From: an uncultured Bacteroidales bacterium
GTDB taxonomy: Bacteria > Bacteroidota > Bacteroidia > Bacteroidales > Muribaculaceae
Direction of reading: 5' to 3'
Length of the DNA: 12,739 nt
Assembly: GCA_900554845.1 (NCBI GenBank)
Contig: USIY01000041.1
Coordinates: 1 to 12,739 of the forward strand
The number at the start of each line of letters is the position of its first letter. Position 1 is the first letter of the stretch. The translations under genes were made by a program, and so were the position numbers. This document shows, one piece after another, positions 1 through 7,732 of the stretch. The notes beneath the pieces were generated by a model that saw only the letters and a list, made by a program, of their open reading frames with translations, ran no database searches and was not told the origin of the DNA.

Positions 1-407
1 TTTCCGATCCGGGGTTCATGTTGTCGCGCGCATGCCGCGCCGCGGGCATCGAGGTGGAGTGTCTGCCGGGACCAACGGCCTTCGTTCCGGCCATGGTGGC
101 AAGCGGTCTTCCTTGCGACAGGTTTGTGTTCGAAGGTTTTCTTCCGGTCAAGAAGGGGAGGGCCACGCGTCTCGCCGAACTCGCGGAGGATCCGCGAACG
201 GTCATTATATACGAGTCGCCGTTGCGTCTGGAGCGTACCCTCAGGCAGCTCGCCGAAGCTTTCGGCCCCGACCGAAAGGTGGCAGTGGCCCGCGAAATCA
301 GCAAATTGCATGAGGAAAACCGCCCCGGAACTCTCGCCGAACTCGCCGAACATTACGCCCTGAACAAAGCCAGAGGAGAGATTGTTATAGTAATCGAGGG
401 TAAATAA
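1..407 (+). CDS. rsmI: RsmI, 16S rRNA (cytidine-1402 2'-O)-methyltransferase, C-terminal part
   Basis: This is the 3' end of a gene that starts before the window; the reading frame is open from base 3 (Ser-Asp-Pro-Gly-Phe-Met) to TAA at 405-407, giving about 135 residues. RsmI uses S-adenosylmethionine to methylate the ribose of C1402 in 16S rRNA, in the decoding centre, together with RsmH. The visible parts are the SDPGF segment of the SAM-binding site, GPTAFVPAMVASGLP, FEGFLPVKKGR, the YESPLRLERTL segment, VAREISKLHEE and the closing GEIVIVIEG strand, all typical of this tetrapyrrole-methylase-fold family. It stops directly after GEIVIVIEGK, so it lacks the C-terminal extension present in the E. 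coli enzyme. The ATG at 18 is internal and is not the true start. No convincing terminator follows; a weak cccttc/gaaggg pair lies just downstream without a T run. Confidence 0.95.
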   Translation, partial: SDPGFMLSRACRAAGIEVECLPGPTAFVPAMVASGLPCDRFVFEGFLPVKKGRATRLAELAEDPRTVIIYESPLRLERTLRQLAEAFGPDRKVAVAREISKLHEENRPGTLAELAEHYALNKARGEIVIVIEGK

Positions 408-536
408 GGTCCCTTCCCACAATATTATGAAGGGCTTCCCGGCTGTTGTTCGGAACCGTCTGTAGCCGATGTGAAGAATCATTCAGCCCCGTTGCGATTA
501 TCAAATAAATTATATTTACAACTAAACTGATATGTT

Positions 537-1409
537 ATGAAAAAAGTGATGACATTCGCAGCCGCCGCGCTGTTGCTGGCGGGCTGTTCAGGCAACAATG
601 AGAAGAAACTTAACGAGGATTCTCTCCGTATTGCCGACCTTACCGCTGAGTATCAGCAGGCCACGGACTTCAACGATTCCCTGATGCTGCTGATGGGTGA
701 CATCTACACCGGTCTGGACTCAATCAACGCGCAGGAGGGACTTCTGTACAATATGAACAGCGGCGAAGGCGTTGACCGCCGCGCCGAGATACGCGCCAAT
801 CTGTCGCAGATCCGTCAGCGTCTTGCCGCCAACAAGCAGTTGCTGGCACAGATGGAAGCGAAAGTTAAGGCCAACGGCAACGACAACAGCGTACAGGCCA
901 AGACCATCGAGCAGCTGCGCGCCCATATCGCTCAGCAGGACGCCAAGATTTCCGATCTTGAGTCACAGCTTGCCGGCGCCAAGGCCCGCATAGACACCCT
1001 TAACACCACCGTGGCCCGCACTCAGGAGCAGGTAGCCGCCGAAACCGCCGCCAAGGATGCCGCTCTTGCCGCCCAGGCTGAGGCCGAGGCCGCCGCAAAC
1101 GAGGCCAACAAGGTCTATGTGGCGATAGGTTCCAACAAGGAGCTGAAGAAAAAAGGTCTGCTGGAGAAGAAATTCCTCGGATCCACCAAGGTGCTCAAGG
1201 GTCAGTTCGACGCAAGCTATTTCCAGATTTACGACAAGCGTACTTTGAAATCGATCCCCACAGGAGCCAAGGATGTGAAGATCTGGACAAATATGCCCGC
1301 CGGCTCTTACCGTATCGTAGGCGAGAAGGACGGTCCCAAGACCATCGAGATCACCGATCCCAACAAGTTCTGGAGCCTTTCCACCCACTGCGTGATCCAA
1401 ATCAACTGA
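537..1409 (+). CDS. Coiled-coil lipoprotein, Cbp1-like (collagen-binding adhesin-like) family
   Basis: A 290-residue lipoprotein. The signal peptide MKKVMTFAAAALLLAGC ends in lipobox LAGC with the lipidated Cys at residue 17. Residues about 80-190 are rich in Ala, Gln, Glu and Lys with heptad-like spacing and should form a long coiled coil. A compact C-terminal domain follows (about 192-290): VYVAIGSNKELKKKG, FLGSTKVL, an aromatic SYFQIYDKR segment, PAGSYRIVG and ITDPNKFWSLS. From memory, this layout and C-terminal pattern match a widespread Bacteroidales lipoprotein family that includes the Bacteroides fragilis collagen-binding protein Cbp1; binding to collagen by this protein is not shown. 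Four D-S/T-hydrophobic triplets (residues 28, 47, 61, 153) fit the Bacteroidetes O-glycosylation sequon. The start is supported by the signal peptide. A weak -7-like TATATTTA lies at 511-518 but has no properly spaced -33 box. Confidence 0.8.
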   Translation: MKKVMTFAAAALLLAGCSGNNEKKLNEDSLRIADLTAEYQQATDFNDSLMLLMGDIYTGLDSINAQEGLLYNMNSGEGVDRRAEIRANLSQIRQRLAANKQLLAQMEAKVKANGNDNSVQAKTIEQLRAHIAQQDAKISDLESQLAGAKARIDTLNTTVARTQEQVAAETAAKDAALAAQAEAEAAANEANKVYVAIGSNKELKKKGLLEKKFLGSTKVLKGQFDASYFQIYDKRTLKSIPTGAKDVKIWTNMPAGSYRIVGEKDGPKTIEITDPNKFWSLSTHCVIQIN

Positions 1410-1427
1410 TATTGACCTTATATTGTA

Positions 1428-1462
1428 AGGAAACGCCCCTGCGAGCAACGGGGGCGTTTCCT
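1428..1462 (+). terminator. Strong hairpin after the coiled-coil lipoprotein gene
   Basis: Perfect 12-bp stem AGGAAACGCCCC (1428-1439) with GGGGCGTTTCCT (1451-1462) and an 11-nt loop. No T run follows, so it is a hairpin terminator of atypical type, an attenuator or an mRNA-stabilising 3' end. The next start codon lies only 20 nt beyond it. Confidence 0.7.
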
Positions 1463-1482
1463 GATTGATTCCACTGACCTGA

Positions 1483-1986
1483 ATGAAAAAAATCATAATT
1501 GCTTCGACAATCCTTGTTATTGTCATGTCGCTGAGCGGCTGCAAGCCTACGGAGAAGGGTTATCGGGAGGCCTATGACGCGGCCAAGGCGAAACGCGAAG
1601 CCGCCGCGCGTGACCTCATGCTTCCTGCCGAGGGCCTACAGAGCGACGACGGCCCGCAGCTCCGAGTAGTGGATGGAGATACTCTTTACGTGTTGCGCGA
1701 GCGACTGCGTACCGAGGACAGCAAGATGCCGTTCCGCCCCTGGCTGCTGGCCGTGGGAGTGTACAAGATGAACACCAACGCCAAGGCCAACGCCGCCAAT
1801 CTGCAGGCCGAGGGATATGGTAAAGCCACTTTCATGCGCGGGCCCGAAAACAAATGGTACACCGTCGCCGACGGAGCCTCGACACTCGATTCCCTGAGGA
1901 TAATGAGCAAATCTTTCCGACAGAAACATCCGGACTATCCTTATGTAGGACTTCCTGCATCTCCCGTAATTATAAATTCACACTGA
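1483..1986 (+). CDS. SPOR-domain lipoprotein
   Basis: A 167-residue lipoprotein with signal peptide MKKIIIASTILVIVMSLSGC (lipobox LSGC, Cys20). After a charged Ala/Lys/Arg-rich linker, residues about 85-155 resemble a SPOR repeat: a strand (WLLAVGVYK), a helix that spaces residues (TNAKANAANLQAEGYGKA), a second strand (KWYTVADGAST), a second helix (LDSLRIMSKSFRQKHP) and a closing PDYPYV segment like the YPDAWIV ending of Bacteroidetes SPOR domains. SPOR domains bind peptidoglycan strands stripped of stem peptides, mostly at division sites, so a periplasm-facing cell-envelope role is likely (inference). The ATG at 1483 gives an intact signal peptide. No good promoter is visible between the upstream hairpin and the start, so expression may depend on read-through from the gene before it. 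The SPOR call rests on pattern, not on a profile search. Confidence 0.72.
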   Translation: MKKIIIASTILVIVMSLSGCKPTEKGYREAYDAAKAKREAAARDLMLPAEGLQSDDGPQLRVVDGDTLYVLRERLRTEDSKMPFRPWLLAVGVYKMNTNAKANAANLQAEGYGKATFMRGPENKWYTVADGASTLDSLRIMSKSFRQKHPDYPYVGLPASPVIINSH

Positions 1987-1991
1987 TAATG

Positions 1992-2058
1992 TTATCTCGT
2001 CGGTTACGGCGCATTAGGGGCTGTTTGGTGCCTTATGTGTCTGTAAGCGAGGAGATAA
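1992..2058. repeat. Long imperfect inverted repeat, possible terminator
   Basis: Bases 1992-2007 (TTATCTCGTCGGTTAC) match the reverse complement of 2043-2058 at 14 of 16 positions. The helix can continue inward with 2008-2012 (GGCGC) against 2028-2032 (GTGCC, one G-U pair), leaving a 10-nt bulge on the right arm. It starts 5 nt after the stop of the SPOR gene, so a 3'-end or terminator role is likely, but there is no clean T run. No promoter motif lies between the arms, so it does not look like an invertible promoter. Confidence 0.5.
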
Positions 2059-2166
2059 TGTGCTTTTATGTCTATGCTGTACATGATGCGTGGGAACGTT
2101 AAATTGATAGCAAAATGTTAAAATTCGCGGTTTATGATGCAAAATTGACTGAAAAAATCGGAAAAA

Positions 2167-2198
2167 TTTGGAAAAAAGGTAAGGAAATTTTAATTTTG
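2167..2198 (+). promoter_or_regulatory. Bacteroidetes-type promoter for the SusCD operon
   Basis: TTTG at 2167-2170, a 20-bp spacer and a perfect TAnnTTTG box (TAATTTTG, 2191-2198) match the -33/-7 consensus of the Bacteroidetes primary sigma factor. The surroundings are strongly A/T rich. Transcription should start near 2204, leaving a leader of about 175 nt before the susC-like start codon. Confidence 0.8.
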
Positions 2199-2378
2199 CA
2201 AAACGTTAATACAAGTGCACACTTTTTAACACACGGATGACACTACTTTTAAAACAGCGGTATTAAGGCGGAAAATGGGTTTTCAACGTGAGGCCCGAAC
2301 ACAACAATGAAAGCGTCGTCCTTGAGTTAAGGTCTTCGTAATTAGCAGAGAAAAACAAACAATTTAAATTATTAAGGT
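2199..2378 (+). promoter_or_regulatory. Long 5' leader of the SusCD operon
   Basis: About 175 untranslated bases fill the gap before the transporter gene. The leader holds AGCGGTATT (2256-2264), GGTTTTCAACGT (2278-2289) and GTTAAGGT (2326-2333), which occur in the same order in the leader of the 439-aa secreted protein gene (10324-10484). A small GAAAA/TTTTC hairpin is possible at 2271-2284. No riboswitch class is recognised. The stretch 2059-2166 before the promoter holds no gene; AACGTTAA occurs there at 2095-2102 and again at 2202-2209. Confidence 0.5.
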
Positions 2379-5300
2379 ATGAAAAAACTCTTTATGATCA
2401 TGGTTACGCTGATGTGCGTGAGCTGGGCTGCTGTTGCTCAGAACCGTACCATCCACGGCCAGGTTGTCGATGCGGGCACCAACGAGCCGCTGATCGGCGC
2501 CACAGTCATGCCTGTCGGGGGAGGCCAGGGTGCCGCCACTGATGTCGACGGTAATTTCACACTTTCCGTGCCCGGAAATGTAAAGTCGGCTAAGGTAAGC
2601 TATGTCGGATACAAAGAGCTGACGGTGGCCCTGCATGACGGGATGAAGATCCGTATGGAATCTTCGTCAACGGATCTGCAGGATGTCGTGGTGGTTGCTT
2701 ACGGTACCGCCAACAAGGAGTCCCTTACGGGATCCGTTGCAGTTGTGGGCGCCGGCGACATCGAGGACCGTCCTATTTCGTCTGTGACCGCCGCTTTGGA
2801 GGGTAACGCTCCCGGCGTGCAGGTCAACAACTCGGTTTCTTACCCCGGCTCGTCGCCTGAGATCCGTATCCGTGGTTTCAACTCTGTGAACGGTAGCAAC
2901 GCACCTCTTTATGTAGTGGACGGTGTTGTTTACGATGGTGACGTCGCTGACATCAACCCTGCCGACGTAGAGTCGATGTCCGTGCTTAAGGACGCTGCGT
3001 CCTGCGCCCTTTACGGTAACCGTGGTGCTAATGGTGTGATCCTCGTCACTACCAAGCGTGCCAAGAATGTGGGGAAGGTGGATGTGACACTGTCTATCAA
3101 TCAGGGTTTCTACGAGCGCGCCATACCTTTCTATGACCGTCTCGGCGCCAACGACTGGATGGAACAGTCACTGATAGCATATACACGTGGCAAGCTGCCG
3201 GCATTCGATTCATGGGAACAGGCCTTGGCAAGCTGCGGCAAGACGTTCGTCAACGATATGCTCCGTGGCGAGAATATCTACGGTGTGGCCAATGATGCTG
3301 TCTTCACTCCCGAAGGCAAAGTTGTAGGAAATCCTCTGCCGGGTTATACCGACCTTGACTGGTGGAACGCAATCGGCCAGACCGGCTATCGTCAGGAATA
3401 TAATGTGAACGCAACTGCCGCTACCGATAAGTTCAACGTGTTCTCCAGCTTCGGTTATCTGAAAGAGAACGGCTATGTGAAGGAGTCGGATTTCGAACGC
3501 TTCAATGGACGTCTGGTGGCCAACTACAATCCTGTAAGCTACTTCAAGACTGGTTTCAATCTGGCCGCAAGCTACAGTAATTCAGAGGTGGCCGGCGTGG
3601 ACGAGGAAAACTATTCCGATGGAGAACTGGGTTATACCACTAACCCGTTCCTTGCCATGATGTACGCACCTGTGCAGCCATATTACGCCCACTATACGCC
3701 AGCCGATCAGGAGGCTGATCCGAACCATATTGCCGGTGATATAATACGTGATGAGAACGGAAAGCCCGTATGGGGTACTTCCGGTCTGAATAAGGGCGAT
3801 AACGTCGCCTGGGGAATGGGCCTTAACTCCAACAATTACACCAACCTCTCAGTTACCGGCAATATCTACGCCACCGGCGTACTGCCTTACGGTTTCGAGG
3901 TTAGCCTGCGTGCCTCTATGTACCGGCGTAAGCAGAACTCCAAGAAGTACAGCAACAACATCATCGGTTCGCAGCAGGGTATGGGCGGTCTGGATATAGA
4001 GTCTTATGGTGAGAAGACCTATACTTTCATGCAGCAGCTCTCCTGGAACCACGACTACGGTTTGAACAATATCGATGTGTTCCTGGATCATGAGAACTAT
4101 GAGGCAAGCTATGACGACCGTTTCGTTCGTATGTCGGGCCAACTTATGGAGGATATGCCTTTCATGGGCAACTTTGAGACTCCCGATGTCGCGAGTGACG
4201 GTGTAGGCAAGCTCCGCACGGAGTCCTATCTGGGTCGCGTGAAGTACAACTACGATCAGAAATACTTCGCGGAGGCTTCTGTACGTCGCGACGGTACCAG
4301 CCGCTTCACCAAGGACAACCGTTGGGGTACATTCTGGAGCGCCGGTGCAAGCTGGGTGATTTCCAAGGAGAAGTTCCTGCAGAACGTTAACTGGATCAAC
4401 TATCTGAAACTGCGTGCAGCATACGGTTCCGTAGGTAACGACGCCAGTGCCGGTTACTACGCTTACTGGTCGGTTTACACTCAGGCAACATATGACAAGG
4501 TGGGTATCGCTTTCCCCTACCGTATTCCCGGCGACAATCTGAAATGGGAGTCCACCAAGACATTTGATATTGCTTTGGAGGGATCTCTGTTCGACGACCG
4601 CTTTACGTTCAGTGTTGGTTATTACAACAAGCAGAACGCCGATCTTCTTTACTATGTCACCAAACCTATGTCGGCCGGCGCTACTTGGAGCGGATCTGCT
4701 CTCCGAGTGCTCCAGAACATCGGTACGATGGAGAACTGGGGATGGGAAGTCCAGTTAGGTGTGGACATCATCCGTAACAAGAATCTCGTATGGGATTTCA
4801 ACATTGACGCTTCCTTCCTGAAGAACAAGATCGTCAAGCTGCCTAACGGACAGGACATCCCGGGCCAGGCGTTGTTCCAGGGAAAGAGCCTTTATGAGAA
4901 GTATATGTACACATGGGCCGGTATCGACAAGGCCACAGGTCATTCCCTCTATTATATGGCCCCCAATTCGCCCGACTATTATTCTTACAATGAGAAAGGC
5001 GAGAAAGTGTATAACAAGGACACATACAATCAGCGTCTTGAAGCTGCTAAGAAATCCGGGGCATATTATGAGATCGACGGTAAGGGTTATACCGACCGTC
5101 CCGAGTACGCCGGACGTGAGCTGCAAGGAACTGCGCTGCCTACCGTATACGGTTCGTTCGGCACTACTCTTCGATGGAAAGGTATTAACTTTGGAGCCAT
5201 GTTCACCTACTCTCTCGGTGGCAAGACCTACAACAGTCTGTATCAGAGCCTGATGTCGCAGAGTTCCAGCGGTGCAAGCGCACTGCATAAGGATATTTTG

Positions 5301-5663
5301 AAGGCCTGGACCGCTCCTTACGGCAATAAGGACGCCGAAGGAAACTGGGAACATGCAATCGATCCCAACGGCGTGCCCGTTCAGGATTATGAGCTGAACT
5401 CGTACACTAACATGGGTTCCTCACGGTTCCTGCAGAACAGCAGCTATCTCACTTTGAAGAACCTCAGCATCAGCTATGATTTCCCCAAGAAATGGATGCA
5501 GGCATTGAAACTGCAGAACATCAACCTTGGCTTCTCGGTCGACAATCTTTTCATTGTGACCGCTATGAAGGGTATGAACCCGCAGTATAGCTTCAGCGGT
5601 GGTCAGGACAATTATTATGTTCCCGCACGCGTTTACAACTTCTCGCTCAGCTTCAAGCTCTAA
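2379..5663 (+). CDS. SusC-family TonB-dependent outer-membrane transporter
   Basis: A 1094-residue transporter with Sec signal peptide (MKKLFMIMV...WAAVAQ, cut near residue 20/21). It has a carboxypeptidase-regulatory-like beta domain at about 23-95 (GQVVDAGTNEPLIGATV, TDVDGNFTL), a TonB-box-like DVVVVAYGT at 102-110, a plug domain at about 113-226 and a 22-strand barrel to the C terminus. The SusC signature is clear near 201-227 (LKDAASCALYGNRGANG, then LVTTK). Such transporters form a pair with a SusD lid and import oligosaccharides or peptides with energy from TonB/ExbBD. There is no N-terminal STN domain, so regulation by an ECF-sigma/FecR relay through this protein is unlikely. The gene has its own promoter and is followed after 19 nt by its susD partner. 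Substrate cannot be told from the sequence. Confidence 0.95.
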   Translation: MKKLFMIMVTLMCVSWAAVAQNRTIHGQVVDAGTNEPLIGATVMPVGGGQGAATDVDGNFTLSVPGNVKSAKVSYVGYKELTVALHDGMKIRMESSSTDLQDVVVVAYGTANKESLTGSVAVVGAGDIEDRPISSVTAALEGNAPGVQVNNSVSYPGSSPEIRIRGFNSVNGSNAPLYVVDGVVYDGDVADINPADVESMSVLKDAASCALYGNRGANGVILVTTKRAKNVGKVDVTLSINQGFYERAIPFYDRLGANDWMEQSLIAYTRGKLPAFDSWEQALASCGKTFVNDMLRGENIYGVANDAVFTPEGKVVGNPLPGYTDLDWWNAIGQTGYRQEYNVNATAATDKFNVFSSFGYLKENGYVKESDFERFNGRLVANYNPVSYFKTGFNLAASYSNSEVAGVDEENYSDGELGYTTNPFLAMMYAPVQPYYAHYTPADQEADPNHIAGDIIRDENGKPVWGTSGLNKGDNVAWGMGLNSNNYTNLSVTGNIYATGVLPYGFEVSLRASMYRRKQNSKKYSNNIIGSQQGMGGLDIESYGEKTYTFMQQLSWNHDYGLNNIDVFLDHENYEASYDDRFVRMSGQLMEDMPFMGNFETPDVASDGVGKLRTESYLGRVKYNYDQKYFAEASVRRDGTSRFTKDNRWGTFWSAGASWVISKEKFLQNVNWINYLKLRAAYGSVGNDASAGYYAYWSVYTQATYDKVGIAFPYRIPGDNLKWESTKTFDIALEGSLFDDRFTFSVGYYNKQNADLLYYVTKPMSAGATWSGSALRVLQNIGTMENWGWEVQLGVDIIRNKNLVWDFNIDASFLKNKIVKLPNGQDIPGQALFQGKSLYEKYMYTWAGIDKATGHSLYYMAPNSPDYYSYNEKGEKVYNKDTYNQRLEAAKKSGAYYEIDGKGYTDRPEYAGRELQGTALPTVYGSFGTTLRWKGINFGAMFTYSLGGKTYNSLYQSLMSQSSSGASALHKDILKAWTAPYGNKDAEGNWEHAIDPNGVPVQDYELNSYTNMGSSRFLQNSSYLTLKNLSISYDFPKKWMQALKLQNINLGFSVDNLFIVTAMKGMNPQYSFSGGQDNYYVPARVYNFSLSFKL

Positions 5664-5682
5664 TCCTAAAAAAGAAATCGCA

Positions 5683-7509
5683 ATGAAAAAGAATATATTA
5701 ATCAAAGGTATGCTTGGTCTCTGCGCGGCCGTCATGGTGACGGGCTGTTCGGACAACTACCTGGACCTCGCTCCCGAAAGCGATCCGAGTACAAGTGCGA
5801 TCCAGAGCAACGCCAAAAACGCGCTGTTGGCTGTGCGCGGTATTGCGCGCATGATGAACACCCAGTATCAGGATATCAGCACTGGCAACCAGTACGTCGG
5901 CGAGTCTTACATCAACACCATCTATAATGACGCGATGGGTCAGGACTGCTACAATCTGCTGGCTTTCCAACAGTTCGGCGCCGCTATGTCCAACTGGAAT
6001 CAAATGGGAACCGATAACGCATCGTGGTTCACTTATCTTTGCTGGAACTACGGATACACTCTGATCCGTCAGGCCAATATGATTCTCGACGGCATTGATA
6101 ACATGCAGGGAGAAGAGGCACTGATCAATCTGATCAAGGCCGAGGCTTTGACCTACCGCGCGCATGGTTACACCAAGCTCCTGCAGTATTACGCTCCGCG
6201 TTGGGAGGACTCCGACAACGGAAACAAGTATTGTCTTGTGCTGCGTACCACTGCATCGTTGGATGAAGTGCCTCTGTCGACTATGAATGAGGTCAAGGCT
6301 CAGATTTACGCCGACCTCGACGAGGCCCTGAAGTGCTACGACGCCACTACCGTGAAGCGCGAGTACAAGTGGGAACCCTGCCGCGAGATTGCCTGCGGAG
6401 TTTATTCCCGTGCAGCCCTTATCTTCCATGACTGGGCAAAGGCTCAGGAAATGGCCAAGGCCGCACAGAACGGTTTTGCCGTGATGGACAACAAGACCGC
6501 TTTCGCCGGTTTCTATGAGACCAACAATGACTTCATGTGGGAATCCAGCTCCGAGGACAGCGACATCTACTATTGGTCGTGGGGTTCGCACTACACCTGC
6601 AACGGTCAATATACTAACTCATGGGGTCTTTGCGATGCGATCTCCCTGGATCTTTACGACCAGCTTGACGAGAAAGACGTCCGCCGTGACTGGTTCTTAA
6701 CTCCCGACAAGATTGTCGGCAAGACAGGTCTTGCCAACCGTGGCAAGCTTACCAAAGAAGCTTTCTGGGACGCAAGCCTCGTCAGCCCAACAGACTGCGA
6801 TATGAGCATCGGTCCTACGACCGATCCTAAGGACGGTAAACGTTGGGGCCTGCAGAATGCCGCGGCATACTTCGGACTGGAGTATATGGACAATACGTTC
6901 ACCGGCGACATGAGCAAAATGCTAGCCGATACAAAGTTCGCATGCTATATGGAGTATGGCGCGAGCGTGGCAGGAGGCTTCATGGTGAAGAAGGGCGTTC
7001 AGGCCAAGTTGGGCAAGTGTACTATCGGCGCACAGTACAAGTTCTGGTCGCTTGCTCCTTACGGTACGAGCACATATCCCTATATGCGTTGTTCGGAGAT
7101 GGTTCTCAACGAGGCTGAGGCAGCCTATGAGAACGGCGACTACGCCACCGCGAAGGCTTGCCTGGAGAAGATCAACAAGCTGCGTATCCCCGGCTACAAG
7201 TGCAACAGCAGCGGTGAGGCCCTTCGTGACGAGATCCGTCTGTGCAAGCGTATCGAGCTCTGGGGCGAGGGTTACAGCTGGTCGGACCTGAAGCGTTGGA
7301 ACCTGCCAATGAAGCGTCGTCCCTGGATTGAGGGCAATCCTAATTCCGGTAATCTCGGTGCCAATTACGCAATCGAGCGTAAGCCTAATGAACAGGCCGG
7401 GTGGCGTTATGCTGTTCCAAGAAGTGAACGTGATTTCAACAAGGCAATTGATGTGTCTCTGCTCCCGGATCCTAAGGAGTATTCACCTGCCACGTTGCTC
7501 ACGGAATAA
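5683..7509 (+). CDS. SusD/RagB-family surface nutrient-binding lipoprotein
   Basis: A 608-residue lipoprotein, partner of the transporter just upstream. The signal peptide is MKKNILIKGM...VMVTGC with Cys22 lipidated, followed by the typical SDNYLDLAPES. The N-terminal helical TPR-like part is visible in AEALTYRAHGYTKLLQYYAPRW (read across about 153-174), and the C-terminal part in MVLNEAEAAYENGDYATA and IELWGEGYSWSDLKRWNLP. The ending WRYAVPRSERDFNKAID replaces the more usual W-x-IP-x-x-E-x-x-x-N pattern of the family. SusD proteins sit on the cell surface as a hinged lid on SusC and bind the substrate. The frame is open upstream to 5599 inside susC, but ATG 5683 is chosen because it gives the signal peptide and clears the transporter gene. 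An aromatic- and Cys-containing stretch at 295-315 may lie in the binding face (inference). Confidence 0.95.
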   Translation: MKKNILIKGMLGLCAAVMVTGCSDNYLDLAPESDPSTSAIQSNAKNALLAVRGIARMMNTQYQDISTGNQYVGESYINTIYNDAMGQDCYNLLAFQQFGAAMSNWNQMGTDNASWFTYLCWNYGYTLIRQANMILDGIDNMQGEEALINLIKAEALTYRAHGYTKLLQYYAPRWEDSDNGNKYCLVLRTTASLDEVPLSTMNEVKAQIYADLDEALKCYDATTVKREYKWEPCREIACGVYSRAALIFHDWAKAQEMAKAAQNGFAVMDNKTAFAGFYETNNDFMWESSSEDSDIYYWSWGSHYTCNGQYTNSWGLCDAISLDLYDQLDEKDVRRDWFLTPDKIVGKTGLANRGKLTKEAFWDASLVSPTDCDMSIGPTTDPKDGKRWGLQNAAAYFGLEYMDNTFTGDMSKMLADTKFACYMEYGASVAGGFMVKKGVQAKLGKCTIGAQYKFWSLAPYGTSTYPYMRCSEMVLNEAEAAYENGDYATAKACLEKINKLRIPGYKCNSSGEALRDEIRLCKRIELWGEGYSWSDLKRWNLPMKRRPWIEGNPNSGNLGANYAIERKPNEQAGWRYAVPRSERDFNKAIDVSLLPDPKEYSPATLLTE

Positions 7510-7530
7510 TACTAGACATAAAAGCAATTT

Positions 7531-7563
7531 GACGGGCGCGCCATCGGGTGCGCCCGTCTTTTT
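7531..7563 (+). terminator. Intrinsic terminator of the SusCD operon
   Basis: Stem GACGGGCGC (7531-7539) pairs perfectly with GCGCCCGTC (7550-7558); one more G-U pair is possible and the loop is about 8 nt. A run of T follows (7559-7563). It lies 21 nt after the SusD stop codon and separates the pair from the protease gene. Confidence 0.92.
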
Positions 7564-7602
7564 GTAGGTTTATAATTCTTTTTACTGTTTTTTTTACCAA
7601 AA

Positions 7603-7634
7603 TTTGGCCAATTGCAAATAATTGTGTTATTTTG
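7603..7634 (+). promoter_or_regulatory. Promoter of the C10 protease gene
   Basis: TTTG at 7603-7606, 20-bp spacer, then TTATTTTG (7627-7634), one base off the TAnnTTTG consensus. The predicted start near 7640 gives a leader of about 93 nt, which holds a small ATTTTC/GAAAAT hairpin (7669-7683). AAGGA stands shortly before the ATG at 7733. Confidence 0.65.
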
Positions 7635-7732
7635 AGGTTTGATTATTAAAGGATATTAAATATTGGTCATTTTCTTAGAAAATTAAACAACCAGTCACAA
7701 AAGGGAATAAATAATCACGAAAAATAAGGAAT

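Noticed and set aside
411..436. Terminator after rsmI (cccttc/gaaggg)
   Set aside because: Only 6 bp with a 12-nt A/T-rich loop and no T run; too weak to call.
1414..1425. A -7 box (TATATTG) for the SPOR gene
   Set aside because: It is one base short of TAnnTTTG and no TTTG stands 19-21 bp upstream.
963..1544. A 193-codon open frame on the - strand across the first lipoprotein and its hairpin
   Set aside because: Antisense shadow of two real genes and their terminator; no recognisable domain.
1992..2058. Invertible promoter (phase-variation switch)
   Set aside because: The 35 bp between the arms hold no TTTG/TAnnTTTG promoter, the arms have two mismatches, and the SusCD promoter lies outside at 2167-2198.
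2379..2680. Sigma/anti-sigma signalling through the SusC protein
   Set aside because: There is no STN domain between the signal peptide and the regulatory-like domain, and no ECF sigma or FecR gene lies upstream in the window.
4755..5354. A 199-codon open frame on the - strand inside the SusC gene
   Set aside because: Shadow of the barrel-coding region with no protein-like motif.
5698..6609. A 303-codon open frame on the - strand inside the SusD gene
   Set aside because: It lies wholly antisense to a gene with clear family motifs, has no signal, domain or promoter of its own, and reflects codon bias of the real gene.
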